A DNA stretch of 64,000 bases from an uncultured Peptostreptococcaceae bacterium (GCA_944383455.1 CALWPP010000005.1:1-64000), one strand, 5' to 3'. Shown: positions 29,067-36,685, numbered from the stretch's first letter. The notes: generated from the letters alone by a model not told the origin. Numbers and translations: made by a program.

Positions 29067-29804
29067 ATGTCAATATTAAATAAATCAAATTTAAATTTAT
29101 TACTTAAACAAGAAAATGCTAAAACAATTAAATATCACGAAAATATAGAAATGTTAGAGCAATTTTCATATAACAATAATTATTTATTTAACTTTTTAGT
29201 AAAAAACTGCTCTATGCATGAAACTGGTTTAATGATAGGATCTACTGCTAAATATATAGAAATTAAGGACAGATGTTTAAATAATAAACAACCTAGTAAA
29301 TTTATAAACTATCAAAATAAACAAATTGTAATGGTTGAATTAGGTATAAATTATAATAAGTTATCTTATAAGCATCCGTGCGTTGTTTTGGCAAATTTAG
29401 ATGATAGGCTTTTTGTTGTCCCGTGCACATCTCGTAGAGCTAAAAGAGATAAATCAGGAGAGATACGTAGTGGTTATTTAGAGTTTGAAAAGACTGATGG
29501 ATTTGAACATACAACAACTGTAATATTAAAAGATGCCACTTGTATTAATAAAGAACAAGTAATATCTACAATTAAAGAAAATGGTAAATATAAAAAGATA
29601 AGTGATGATGCATTTATAAAAATAGTTAATAAGTTGCATGAAATGTTGTTTAGTTGGCAATATTTTAATTTAAGTAAACTAAGTCGTGAAGTTGAAAATT
29701 TAAAATCAGAAAAATTGATATTAGAAAAAGAAATTGAAATATTAAAATATGAGAAACAAAAAAATGAAAGTGTTACAAAAGAGGTTGCATTAAATTTAGA
29801 ATAA
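29067..29804 (+). CDS. MazF/PemK-like protein with N-terminal extension and coiled coil
   Basis: A 245-residue protein. A region of about 92-200 reads as a MazF/PemK-type fold: KQIVMVELGINYNKLSYKHP, CVVLANLDDRLFVVPCTSR and, further on, TTTVILKDATCINKEQVIS in the place of the usual loop before helix 3. It has about 90 extra N-terminal residues of unknown kind and a C-terminal coiled coil (about 205-240). MazF proteins are mRNA endoribonucleases; whether this one is active cannot be told. No antitoxin protein gene adjoins it. Instead a repeat-containing RNA with its own promoter and terminator lies downstream. GAGGAA sits about 15 nt before the ATG, so translation may be weak. Confidence 0.7.
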   Translation: MSILNKSNLNLLLKQENAKTIKYHENIEMLEQFSYNNNYLFNFLVKNCSMHETGLMIGSTAKYIEIKDRCLNNKQPSKFINYQNKQIVMVELGINYNKLSYKHPCVVLANLDDRLFVVPCTSRRAKRDKSGEIRSGYLEFEKTDGFEHTTTVILKDATCINKEQVISTIKENGKYKKISDDAFIKIVNKLHEMLFSWQYFNLSKLSREVENLKSEKLILEKEIEILKYEKQKNESVTKEVALNLE

Positions 29805-29837
29805 AAATAAATATTTATTTAAGTATAATAAAATTTA

Positions 29838-29866
29838 TTGATTTTTTACAAATTTTATAATATAAT
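29838..29866 (+). promoter_or_regulatory. Sigma-A promoter of the tandem-repeat small RNA
   Basis: TTGATT (29838-29843), a 17-nt spacer and TATAAT (29861-29866). The predicted start near 29873 is just before the first repeat unit, so the RNA can be made independently of the MazF-like gene. Confidence 0.7.
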
Positions 29867-29872
29867 TTACTT

Positions 29873-30000
29873 AAATAGAGAAGGCTAAAGCCATAGTACA
29901 CTAAAAATCTTGTTAGTGTTGAGAAAGAAAAAGGTTAAAACCATAGGCTCTTAAAAAAATGAGCTATTAAAGAAGAGAGATTTTTTGTCTCTCTTTTTTT
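29873..30000 (+). ncRNA. Structured small RNA with two tandem 50-nt repeat units
   Basis: About 128 nt from predicted start to terminator. Two units begin at 29881 (AAGGCTAAAGCCATAG) and 29931 (AAGGTTAAAACCATAG), exactly 50 nt apart. In each, a 3-bp stem closes the loop UAAA; the closing pair changes from C-G to U-A, which keeps pairing. A second hairpin follows in each unit: ACACTAA / TTAGTGT (29898-29919) and GCTC / GAGC (29947-29964). The RNA ends in a strong terminator. It contains no convincing reading frame. It does not match any riboswitch consensus I can recall. It may be an RNA antitoxin for the preceding MazF-like gene, a free-standing regulator, or an unrecognised riboswitch with only a terminated product. 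Confidence 0.65.
29974..30000 (+). terminator. Terminator of the tandem-repeat RNA
   Basis: AGAGAGA / TCTCTCT with a T-rich loop and a run of T residues. Confidence 0.9.
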
Positions 30001-30090
30001 GTGTTTAAAACAAAATATTAAAAATACCAAATAATAAGATTTAAAATTTACAATAAGTTACAGGATTTATTTATCTGAATCCAGAAGAAT

Positions 30091-30148
30091 TTAATTAATA
30101 TTTAACATTTAGTTAATATTATTTTAATATTTAACATAATTTTAACAT
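30091..30148 (+). promoter_or_regulatory. Pho-box array upstream of the Na/phosphate symporter
   Basis: Seven-base boxes recur every 11 bp: TTAATTA (30091), TTAACAT (30102), TTAATAT (30113), TTAATAT (30124); a second phase has TTAACAT at 30131 and 30142. The consensus TT(A/C)ACA with one-turn spacing is the PhoP/PhoB operator of Firmicutes. It lies after the small-RNA terminator and about 70 nt before the symporter start, so it should induce that gene at low phosphate. Confidence 0.8.
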
Positions 30149-30215
30149 AATAATGTATCGAAATTTGATAAAATACAAATGATAAAATATAAATACTCCA
30201 AGGAGGAAATTTAAA

Positions 30216-31841
30216 TTGGATATAGTTATAAGACTTATAGGAGGTTTAGGGCTATTTTTATATGGAATGAACCTTATGGGAGAAAGTCTTCAAAAGTCAG
30301 CTGGTGCAAAATTAAAGAAGATTATTGAATTACTCACAAGTAATGTAGTTATGGGAGTTATTGTAGGTACAATAGTAACTATGATAATTCAAAGTAGTAG
30401 TGCAACTACTGTTATGGTAGTTGGATTTGTTAATGCTGGAATTATGAGTTTAACTCAAGCAATAGGAGTTATAATGGGAGCAAATATTGGGACAACTGTT
30501 ACAGCTCAGTTAGTATCGCTTGATGTAGATTATTTAGCTCCAGTAGCACTTGGTATAGGAATTTTAATATATCTTTTTTCTAAAAAGACAAAAAGTAGAT
30601 ATTTAGCAGAAATACTTATAGGTTTTGGTATATTATTTACTGGTATGGAGTTTATGAAAGAGGCTGTTTCACCTCTTAAGGAGTATGAAGGATTTACTAA
30701 TATGTTACTTAACTTTGGTAAAAATCCTATCTTAGGAGTTTTAATGGGGTTTGCAATAACTGCTATAGTTCAGAGCTCTAGTGCCTCTATGGGAATGTTA
30801 ATTGCACTTGCATCAGAAGGATTAATACCAATAACCGCAGCTCTTCCAATACTTTATGGTGAAAATATAGGTACTTGTGTTACTTCATTAATATCTAGTA
30901 TTGGTGCGAGTAAAAATGCAAAAAGAGCAGCTGTTATGCATTTAACTTTTAATGTAATAGGTTCTTTACTATTTATGTTTTTATTAAGTAAGCCAATAGT
31001 TGCAATAGTTAAATACATAGATCCAACAGATGCAGCAAGACAAATAGCGAATGCACATACTTTATTTAATGTAATAAATGTTATATTATTATTACCTGCA
31101 AATAAATTAATAGTTAATATTGCAACAAGAATTATTCCTGATAAAGACTCAGATGAAGAAGATGATGATAGAGTTATAAAATATATAGATGAAAGAATGA
31201 TAGAAACACCATCAATAGCACTTTCAAATACTTTAAAAGAAAGTATTAGAATGAGTGAAAAAGCAAAACAAGCTTTTGATTTTTCTATGAATGGAGTTTT
31301 TGAAAGGTCAGAAGAAAAAATAAAAAAATCTTTTAAAAGAGAGCATTTAGTAAATGATTTACAAAAAAACATTTTAAACTATCTTTTAAAACTTTCTAAA
31401 TCACCACTTAATGATAATGCTATAGAAACTGTAGATTGTTTATTTAATGTTGTAAATGATATAGAAAGAATAGGGGATCATTCAGAAAATATAGCAGAAC
31501 TTGGAAAACTATTAATAGATAATGATTTAAAGTTTTCAAAAGATGCTCTTGAAGAATTAAAATCTATGTATGAAAAAGTAATGTCAACTTATAGTTATGC
31601 AATAGAAGCTATGAAAAATTCAGATGTTGAGCTTGCTTATAAAATAATAAAAATGGAAGAACAAGTTGATATGATGGAAAAGTCATCAAGAAAAAATCAT
31701 ATGACAAGATTAAACAATAACACTTGTAATATTGAAAGTGGAGTTTTATATTTAGATATGTTAAGTAATTTAGAAAGAATATCAGATCATTCTTTAAATA
31801 TAGCACAACAAGTTATATCAGGAAGAATAGTTTTTGAGTAA
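30216..31841 (+). CDS. Na+/phosphate symporter with C-terminal PhoU-like domain
   Basis: A 541-residue NptA/YjbB-type transporter (COG1283). The membrane half (about 1-300) has two inverted Na/Pi repeats carrying the signatures QSSSATT and QSSSASM that form the substrate site. The cytoplasmic half (about 335-535) has two PhoU-like helical bundles with IERIGDHSENIAEL and LERISDHSLNIAQQ. It moves phosphate with sodium; the direction can be import or export depending on the homologue. The TTG start follows AAGGAGG by 9 nt. The Pho-box array upstream argues for import under phosphate starvation. Confidence 0.92.
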   Translation: MDIVIRLIGGLGLFLYGMNLMGESLQKSAGAKLKKIIELLTSNVVMGVIVGTIVTMIIQSSSATTVMVVGFVNAGIMSLTQAIGVIMGANIGTTVTAQLVSLDVDYLAPVALGIGILIYLFSKKTKSRYLAEILIGFGILFTGMEFMKEAVSPLKEYEGFTNMLLNFGKNPILGVLMGFAITAIVQSSSASMGMLIALASEGLIPITAALPILYGENIGTCVTSLISSIGASKNAKRAAVMHLTFNVIGSLLFMFLLSKPIVAIVKYIDPTDAARQIANAHTLFNVINVILLLPANKLIVNIATRIIPDKDSDEEDDDRVIKYIDERMIETPSIALSNTLKESIRMSEKAKQAFDFSMNGVFERSEEKIKKSFKREHLVNDLQKNILNYLLKLSKSPLNDNAIETVDCLFNVVNDIERIGDHSENIAELGKLLIDNDLKFSKDALEELKSMYEKVMSTYSYAIEAMKNSDVELAYKIIKMEEQVDMMEKSSRKNHMTRLNNNTCNIESGVLYLDMLSNLERISDHSLNIAQQVISGRIVFE

Positions 31842-31866
31842 AGGGAGTTTATAAATCTCCCTTTTA
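31840..31866 (+). terminator. Terminator of the Na/phosphate symporter gene
   Basis: AAAGGGAG / CTCCCTTT stem with a 9-nt loop and T-rich tail. Confidence 0.8.
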
Positions 31867-31875
31867 TTTACATTA

Positions 31876-31904
31876 TTGAAATATATTTATTAATTAAGTA
31901 TAAT
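31876..31904 (+). promoter_or_regulatory. Sigma-A promoter of pgi
   Basis: TTGAAA (31876-31881), 17-nt spacer and TATAAT (31899-31904), 37 nt before the pgi start. Confidence 0.7.
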
Positions 31905-31941
31905 TTATATTATATTAATATTTAAAAGGAGGTTTATTTAT

Positions 31942-33288
31942 ATGGAAAAATTAACTTTTGACTATTCTAAAGCAAGCAGTTTTATATCTAAATATGAATT
32001 AGACGCTATGAAAGATTGCGTTAAAGCTATACATAATATGATACACAACAAAACTGGTCTAGGAAATGAGTTTTTAGGGTGGGTTGACCTTCCAAAAAAT
32101 TATGACAAAGAAGAATTTGAAAGAATTCAAAAATCAGCAAAAAAAATTCAAAGTGACTCAGATGTATTATTAGTAATAGGGATAGGGGGGTCTTATCTAG
32201 GAGCAAGAGCTGCAATAGAGATGATAGGACACTCTTTTAAAAATAATCTAACTAAAGAAGATAGAAAAGCTCCAGAAATATACTTTGTTGGACAAAATAT
32301 AAGTTCAACATATATGAGTGATTTATTAGACGTTATAAAAAATAAAGACGTATCTATAAATGTAATCTCAAAATCTGGAACAACTACTGAGCCAGCAATA
32401 GCATTTAGAATATTTAAAGACTACTTAGAGAAAAAATATGGAAAAGAAGAAGCTAAAAATAGAATTTATGCAACTACTGACTCAAAAAAAGGAGCTTTAA
32501 AAAAGTTAGCTGATGAAGAGGGGTATGAAACTTTTGTTATACCTGATGATGTTGGAGGACGCTTTTCTGTTTTAACTCCAGTTGGGCTTTTACCAATAGC
32601 AGTATCAGGTCTTGATATAAAAGCTATGATGGATGGAGCTTTAGAAGCTAGTAAAGATTTCTCAAATGATGATTTAGAAAATAATTATAGTTATCAATAT
32701 GCAGTTGTTAGAAATTGTTTACATAGAAAAGGTAAGGATATAGAATTATTAGTAAATTATGAACCAAAACTTCACTACGTTTTAGAGTGGTGGAAGCAAT
32801 TATTTGGAGAAAGTGAAGGTAAAGATAATAAAGGAATTTTCCCAGCATCAGTAGATTTTTCAACAGACCTTCACTCTATGGGACAATACATTCAAGAAGG
32901 AAAAAGAATATTATTTGAAACAGTTTTAAATGTTTTAAATGTAGATAAAGAGTTAACAATAGAAGAAGTGGATGGAGATTTAGACGGACTTAACTACTTA
33001 GCTGGAAAAACTGTTGATTTTGTAAATAAAAAAGCATTCCAAGGAACACTTCTTGCACATTCTGATGGGAATGTACCTAACTTAGTGGTTAACATACCAA
33101 AATTAGACGAATTTAACTTTGGATATATGGTTTATTTCTTTGAAAAAGCTTGTGCTATGAGTGGATATTTATCAGGAGTTAATCCATTTGACCAACCAGG
33201 AGTTGAAGCATACAAGAAAAATATGTTTGCACTTTTAGGAAAACCAGGATTTGAAAAAGAAAAAGAAGAATTAGAAAAGAGACTTTAG
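31942..33288 (+). CDS. pgi: Glucose-6-phosphate isomerase
   Basis: A 448-residue glycolytic isomerase that interconverts glucose 6-phosphate and fructose 6-phosphate. Motifs include the phosphate-binding [44 protein letters not shown] and the family C-terminal signature [16 protein letters not shown]. Length matches the short Firmicute form. AAAGGAGG precedes the ATG. It is monocistronic, with its own promoter and terminator. Confidence 0.96.
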   Translation: MEKLTFDYSKASSFISKYELDAMKDCVKAIHNMIHNKTGLGNEFLGWVDLPKNYDKEEFERIQKSAKKIQSDSDVLLVIGIGGSYLGARAAIEMIGHSFKNNLTKEDRKAPEIYFVGQNISSTYMSDLLDVIKNKDVSINVISKSGTTTEPAIAFRIFKDYLEKKYGKEEAKNRIYATTDSKKGALKKLADEEGYETFVIPDDVGGRFSVLTPVGLLPIAVSGLDIKAMMDGALEASKDFSNDDLENNYSYQYAVVRNCLHRKGKDIELLVNYEPKLHYVLEWWKQLFGESEGKDNKGIFPASVDFSTDLHSMGQYIQEGKRILFETVLNVLNVDKELTIEEVDGDLDGLNYLAGKTVDFVNKKAFQGTLLAHSDGNVPNLVVNIPKLDEFNFGYMVYFFEKACAMSGYLSGVNPFDQPGVEAYKKNMFALLGKPGFEKEKEELEKRL

Positions 33289-33298
33289 TAAATAATAT

Positions 33299-33330
33299 AA
33301 AAATCATCATCAAAAGATGATGATTTTTTT
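33299..33330 (+). terminator. Terminator of pgi
   Basis: AAATCATCATC / GATGATGATTT with loop AAAA and a T run. Confidence 0.9.
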
Positions 33331-33426
33331 GTATGAATTTTTGTTCATAATTTTTATTTATTTTCTTCACAAAAATAAATAGTTTATATGTTAAAATAAA
33401 CACATAAACTGAAGGAGATGATTTTT

Positions 33427-34494
33427 ATGAAAAAAGGTTCTGTAATTTTAATGTGTATAATAAGTAGCTTAATAAGTAGTTCTATAACTTTACTTGCAGT
33501 AAAAAATGATATACCAAAAGATACTGTTAAAGAGCAAACAGAAATATCAGAAAATATAGACTCAAGTAAGGATAAGAATATATATCATGCAGTAAGCGAT
33601 AAAGCTATGCCGTCAGTTGTTGGTATAACTACTATAAGTATAAATGAAAATAATATATTTAATATACCGACTCAATCACAAGGAGTTGGAAGTGGGTTTA
33701 TAGTTGATAAAAATGGATATATAGTCACTAATTCTCACGTTGTAAATGATGGAGAAGTAGTTGAAGTTAATGTTGTATTTAACGATGGGGAAACTACAAA
33801 AGGTAAAGTTTTATGGAGTGACCCTCAGCTTGATTTAGCAGTTGTGAAAGTAAACAAAACAGGTCTTCCAGTTTCTGACCTTGGAGATAGTGATAAAGTA
33901 AGAACAGGAGATATTGCAATAGCTATAGGAAATCCACTTGGTCTTGAGTTTCAAAAGACTGTAACACAAGGTATAATAAGTGGTATGGATAGAAGTATAA
34001 CAACAGAAAACTCTAATATGACAGGGCTTATTCAAACTGACGCTAGTATAAATCCTGGAAATAGTGGAGGACCACTTCTTAATGAAGATGGTGAAGTTAT
34101 AGGAATTAATACAGCAAAAGTATCTGAAGCTGAAGGATTAGGTTTTTCAATTCCAATAAATACAGTAAAGCCAATAGTTGAACAAATAATTAAAAAAGGA
34201 AGTTTTGAAAAAGTAACTCTTGGTGTAAAAGGTTTTGATGTTTCTGTATTTGAGTCTGCAACGGGGACTGACTTAGAAGCTGAAAATGGTGTTTATATAG
34301 CAGAAGTTGTTACTAATACTCCAGCTCAAAAAGCAGGAATAAATGCAGGAGATGTTATAGTTAAAATTGGTGATATAGATGTTGAGACTATGTCTGACTT
34401 AAATAAAGCACTTTATAACTATTCATTAGGTCAAGAGACTGAGATAGTTTTAAATAGGGGTGGAAAAGAAGTAAAATTAAAAGTAAGATTTTAA
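33427..34494 (+). CDS. HtrA/DegP-like membrane-anchored serine protease with PDZ domain
   Basis: A 355-residue trypsin-like envelope protease. An N-terminal hydrophobic anchor (about 5-25) is followed by a Ser/Asp/Glu/Lys-rich linker, the protease domain with His in NSHVV (near 103), Asp in LDLAVVKV (near 136) and Ser in NPGNSGGPL (near 213), and one PDZ domain (about 265-355; GINAGDVIVKIGD). It should degrade or refold misfolded exported proteins. The ATG at 33427 is preferred since GAAGGAG ends 9 nt upstream; the ATG at 33418 touches the ribosome site. Confidence 0.93.
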   Translation: MKKGSVILMCIISSLISSSITLLAVKNDIPKDTVKEQTEISENIDSSKDKNIYHAVSDKAMPSVVGITTISINENNIFNIPTQSQGVGSGFIVDKNGYIVTNSHVVNDGEVVEVNVVFNDGETTKGKVLWSDPQLDLAVVKVNKTGLPVSDLGDSDKVRTGDIAIAIGNPLGLEFQKTVTQGIISGMDRSITTENSNMTGLIQTDASINPGNSGGPLLNEDGEVIGINTAKVSEAEGLGFSIPINTVKPIVEQIIKKGSFEKVTLGVKGFDVSVFESATGTDLEAENGVYIAEVVTNTPAQKAGINAGDVIVKIGDIDVETMSDLNKALYNYSLGQETEIVLNRGGKEVKLKVRF

Positions 34495-34527
34495 TAGAGT
34501 ATAGTATAATCTATACTCTATTTTTTT
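34493..34527 (+). terminator. Terminator of the HtrA-like gene
   Basis: AATAGAGTATAG / CTATACTCTATT with a 6-nt loop and T run. Confidence 0.9.
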
Positions 34528-34556
34528 ATAGTTAACTTATAACTAAAAACGTACAA

Positions 34557-34585
34557 TTGCGAAATTTGTAAAAAAATGTTATAAT
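34557..34585 (+). promoter_or_regulatory. Promoter of the Spo0E-like gene
   Basis: TTGCGA (34557-34562), 17-nt spacer and TATAAT (34580-34585), preceded by TGT as an extended -10. Confidence 0.6.
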
Positions 34586-34632
34586 CATTACGTCAAAATT
34601 TAGTCAAAAATTAATAATTAAAGGTGGTTACT

Positions 34633-34797
34633 TTGGACAAAAATCATTCAGAATACATTAAAGAGGAAATCGAAGTTTTAAGAGAAGAATTAAATGTTTT
34701 TATCCAATATCCAGAGATATTTTCAAGTGAAATAGAAGAATACAGCGATAAAATAAATAAATTAATAAATGAGTATATGATTAGTCAAATTAAGTAA
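34633..34797 (+). CDS. Spo0E-like aspartyl-phosphate phosphatase family small protein
   Basis: A 54-residue gene with TTG start 6-7 nt behind AAAGGTGG. The product is two helices: EYIKEEIEVLREELNVFI then a short turn and SSEIEEYSDKINKLINEYM. This is the Spo0E pattern, in which the second helix carries S-Q-x-L-D-x-L-I-x-x-Y; here the conserved SQELD is replaced by EYSDKINKLINEY. Spo0E proteins dephosphorylate Spo0A-P and delay sporulation. The divergence from the SQELD motif leaves catalytic function open. It suggests a spore-forming lineage. Confidence 0.7.
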   Translation: MDKNHSEYIKEEIEVLREELNVFIQYPEIFSSEIEEYSDKINKLINEYMISQIK

Positions 34798-34809
34798 ATT
34801 TTATAAAGA

Positions 34810-34860
34810 TTTACTAAACATTTACACATATTTAACATTCTTATAACATTTACTTAACAA
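34810..34860 (+). promoter_or_regulatory. Pho-box array upstream of pstS
   Basis: Five seven-base boxes at exact 11-bp steps: TTTACTA (34810), TTTACAC (34821), TTAACAT (34832), ATAACAT (34843), TTAACAA (34854). A -10-like TATTAT at 34869 follows about 9 nt later, the usual layout for PhoP-activated promoters where the boxes replace the -35 element. Confidence 0.85.
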
Positions 34861-34927
34861 AAAAAGTTTATTATATCAATTGTAAATAGAATTTATAAAT
34901 AATTTTTATAAACTAAGGAGACGGGAA

Positions 34928-35755
34928 ATGTTAAATAAAAGAATATCATTATTAGCTAGTTTTTTACTTGTTGGAACTTTAGCAGTAGGTTGTGGAGGTT
35001 CTGATAAATCACAAGAAAGTGCATCTACTATAACTATATCTGGTTCAACTTCTGTTGGTCCAAGTATGGAGCTTATCGCAGAAAAATTTGAAGCAAGTAA
35101 TGAAGGTGTATCTGTTGAAATACAACAATTAGGGTCATCTGCAGGTATAAAAAATGCAATAGAAGGCGTGTCTGAAATTGGAATGGCATCGAGAGATTTA
35201 AAAGAAGAAGAAAAATCATCAGGATTAACTGAAACTGAAATGGCAATAGATGCAATAGCTCTTATAACTAATGTTAACAATCCAGTAAAAAACTTAACAA
35301 AAGATCAAATAAAAGATATATACACAGGAAAAATAACTAACTGGAAAGAACTTGGTGGAAATGATGCTCCAATAGTTGTAGTATCAAGAGAAGATGGTTC
35401 TGGAACAAGAGGAGCTTTTGAAGAAATAGTTGGTTTTGAAAGTGCAGAACTAACGAAAGAGGCTTCAATAGGAGATGGTTCTGGTAATATAAAATCAACT
35501 GTTGAAGGAAATGAAAATGCAATAGGTTATGTTTCTGGCTCTTATGTAGATGATAAAGTAAATCTATTAACTGTAGATGGTCAAGAAATGACTGAAGAAA
35601 ACATAAAAGCAGGAAATTATCCAGTAGCAAGACCTTTCATATTAGTTCATAAAGAAGACAAAATATCAGAAAACGGAAAGAAATTATTAGACTTTATATT
35701 AAGTGAAGAAGGTCAAGCATTAGTTAAAGAAGAAGGATTAATAAGTATAAAATAA
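34928..35755 (+). CDS. pstS: Phosphate-binding lipoprotein PstS
   Basis: A 275-residue periplasmic-type binding protein anchored as a lipoprotein: lipobox LAVGCGG with Cys22. The phosphate-binding signature SGSTSVGP starts the mature domain, and GSSAGIKN, SREDGSGTRGAFEE and ENAIGYVSGSY are typical of PstS. It captures phosphate for a Pst ABC importer. No pstC, pstA or pstB follows; a terminator ends the transcript at once, so this is an orphan or a split regulon member. The Pho-box array upstream indicates low-phosphate induction. Confidence 0.94.
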   Translation: MLNKRISLLASFLLVGTLAVGCGGSDKSQESASTITISGSTSVGPSMELIAEKFEASNEGVSVEIQQLGSSAGIKNAIEGVSEIGMASRDLKEEEKSSGLTETEMAIDAIALITNVNNPVKNLTKDQIKDIYTGKITNWKELGGNDAPIVVVSREDGSGTRGAFEEIVGFESAELTKEASIGDGSGNIKSTVEGNENAIGYVSGSYVDDKVNLLTVDGQEMTEENIKAGNYPVARPFILVHKEDKISENGKKLLDFILSEEGQALVKEEGLISIK

Positions 35756-35779
35756 AAAAGTCCCAATTTTGGGGCTTTT
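35756..35779. terminator. Terminator after pstS
   Basis: AAAAGTCCC / GGGGCTTTT with a 6-nt loop and T residues; its A run lets it also serve the opposite strand. Confidence 0.8.
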
Positions 35780-35780
35780 A

Positions 35781-36023
35781 TTATTTTATATCTTCTTTAG
35801 GCTTTTTAAATAAGTTTATAGCTGATAAAACAGAAGGCACTAACATCATAATAAACTCAAGCTTACTTACAAAAAGCCAAAGTTCACCTCCAAGTACAAC
35901 ATCAGGAGATGTATTAAACTCATCTGAATAAATAGCTAAATTAATAATCTGTTTATAACATATGAAAAAACAAATAACACTTAAGATAAATATACTACAT
36001 TTGATTAACTTATAATTTACTAT
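35781..36023 (-). pseudogene. Minus-strand membrane-protein frame without a usable start
   Basis: An open frame of 80 codons on the minus strand ends with TAA at 35781-35783 and has no ATG, GTG or TTG in its upstream half; a TGA at 36024-36026 bounds it. The product reads as two membrane helices: CSIFILSVICFFICYKQIIN, then SPDVVLGGELWLFVSKLEF and LVPSVLSAINLFKKPKEDIK. The coding look (charged tail, helix spacing) suggests a degraded gene or a start with an unusual codon. The family is not recognised. Confidence 0.4.
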
Positions 36024-36026
36024 TCA

Positions 36027-36216
36027 CATTATTATAAATTAACAATTATTTTTCATAATAATTACTAATCAACATATTTTAAGTTGATAAATTAGTAAAA
36101 TATATCTAAATTATAACGTTTATTTTATAATTATGACGTTATAGTTTTTAGGTTAATTCCTTTTGTACTATTATAATAACTTATACTATTTAAAGCTAAT
36201 ATTTAATAAAAAAATA
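36027..36216. other. AT-rich intergenic stretch, no gene seen
   Basis: Between the minus-strand frame and the GntR promoter. ATAACGT near 36115 and ACGTTAT near 36134 form a loose inverted repeat. Nothing else is convincing. Confidence 0.3.
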
Positions 36217-36262
36217 TTGACTACAAGTTATATTTGTTATACTATAACTATAACAAATATAA
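36217..36262 (+). promoter_or_regulatory. Promoter and GntR-type palindromic operator
   Basis: TTGACT (36217-36222), 17-nt spacer and TACTAT (36240-36245) form the promoter. A perfect 13-bp inverted repeat TTATATTTGTTAT (36228-36240) / ATAACAAATATAA (36250-36262) with a 9-nt centre covers the spacer and -10. This is a steric-repression layout for the YtrA-type regulator encoded 34 nt downstream. Confidence 0.8.
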
Positions 36263-36295
36263 TAAAAGTTACATACAATAAATTGAGGTGATAAA

Positions 36296-36685
36296 TTGAT
36301 TTTAAATTTAGAGTTTGATAGTGACAAAGCAATTTATATTCAAATTAAAGAGCAAATAATAAAGGCAATAGCAATAGGTGAATTAAAAATAAACGAATCA
36401 TTACCTTCTGTTAGGGGTTTAGCTGAAGAAATAGGTATAAATCTTCACACAGTAAATAAAGCATATAATTTACTAAAAGACGAAGGATATATAACTATAG
36501 ACAGAAGAAAAGGAGCCATAATAAGTAACTTACCACTAAAAAAATCAGAAAATGATGAAGTTTTAATAAAAGAAGAAATAGAGCTTTTAACATCAAAAAG
36601 TTATCTAAAAGGTATAAAAGAAGAAGAATTTATTAATATATGTAAAGATTACTTTAAAAAATATGGGGTGAAAAATTATGAATGA
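36296..36685 (+). CDS. GntR-family (YtrA subfamily) transcriptional regulator
   Basis: A 129-residue repressor. The winged helix (about 8-75) has YIQIKEQIIKAIAIGEL, LPSVRGLAEEIGINLHTVNKAY and the wing DRRKGAII. It is followed by only a short helical dimerisation segment, the mark of the YtrA subfamily. The TTG start follows GAGGTG. The palindrome at its own promoter predicts autorepression. Its last 8 nt overlap the start of the membrane-protein gene, so the two form an operon; YtrA regulators usually control a membrane transporter or stress gene in the same unit. Confidence 0.9.
   Translation: MILNLEFDSDKAIYIQIKEQIIKAIAIGELKINESLPSVRGLAEEIGINLHTVNKAYNLLKDEGYITIDRRKGAIISNLPLKKSENDEVLIKEEIELLTSKSYLKGIKEEEFINICKDYFKKYGVKNYE

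Noticed and set aside
29067-29804. A classical type II MazEF pair
   Set aside because: No MazE-like or other small antitoxin gene lies within 300 bp on either side; the only neighbour of interest is an RNA.
29873-30000. Assignment of the tandem-repeat RNA to c-di-GMP, c-di-AMP, purine, glycine or guanidine riboswitches
   Set aside because: None of the conserved core sequences that I remember for these classes is present, and the RNA is separated from the next gene by a terminator and a new promoter.
30854-31372. A 172-codon open frame on the minus strand within the Na/phosphate symporter gene
   Set aside because: It mirrors the hydrophobic coding pattern of the real gene, lacks a ribosome site and has no recognisable domain; the plus-strand gene has clear family motifs.
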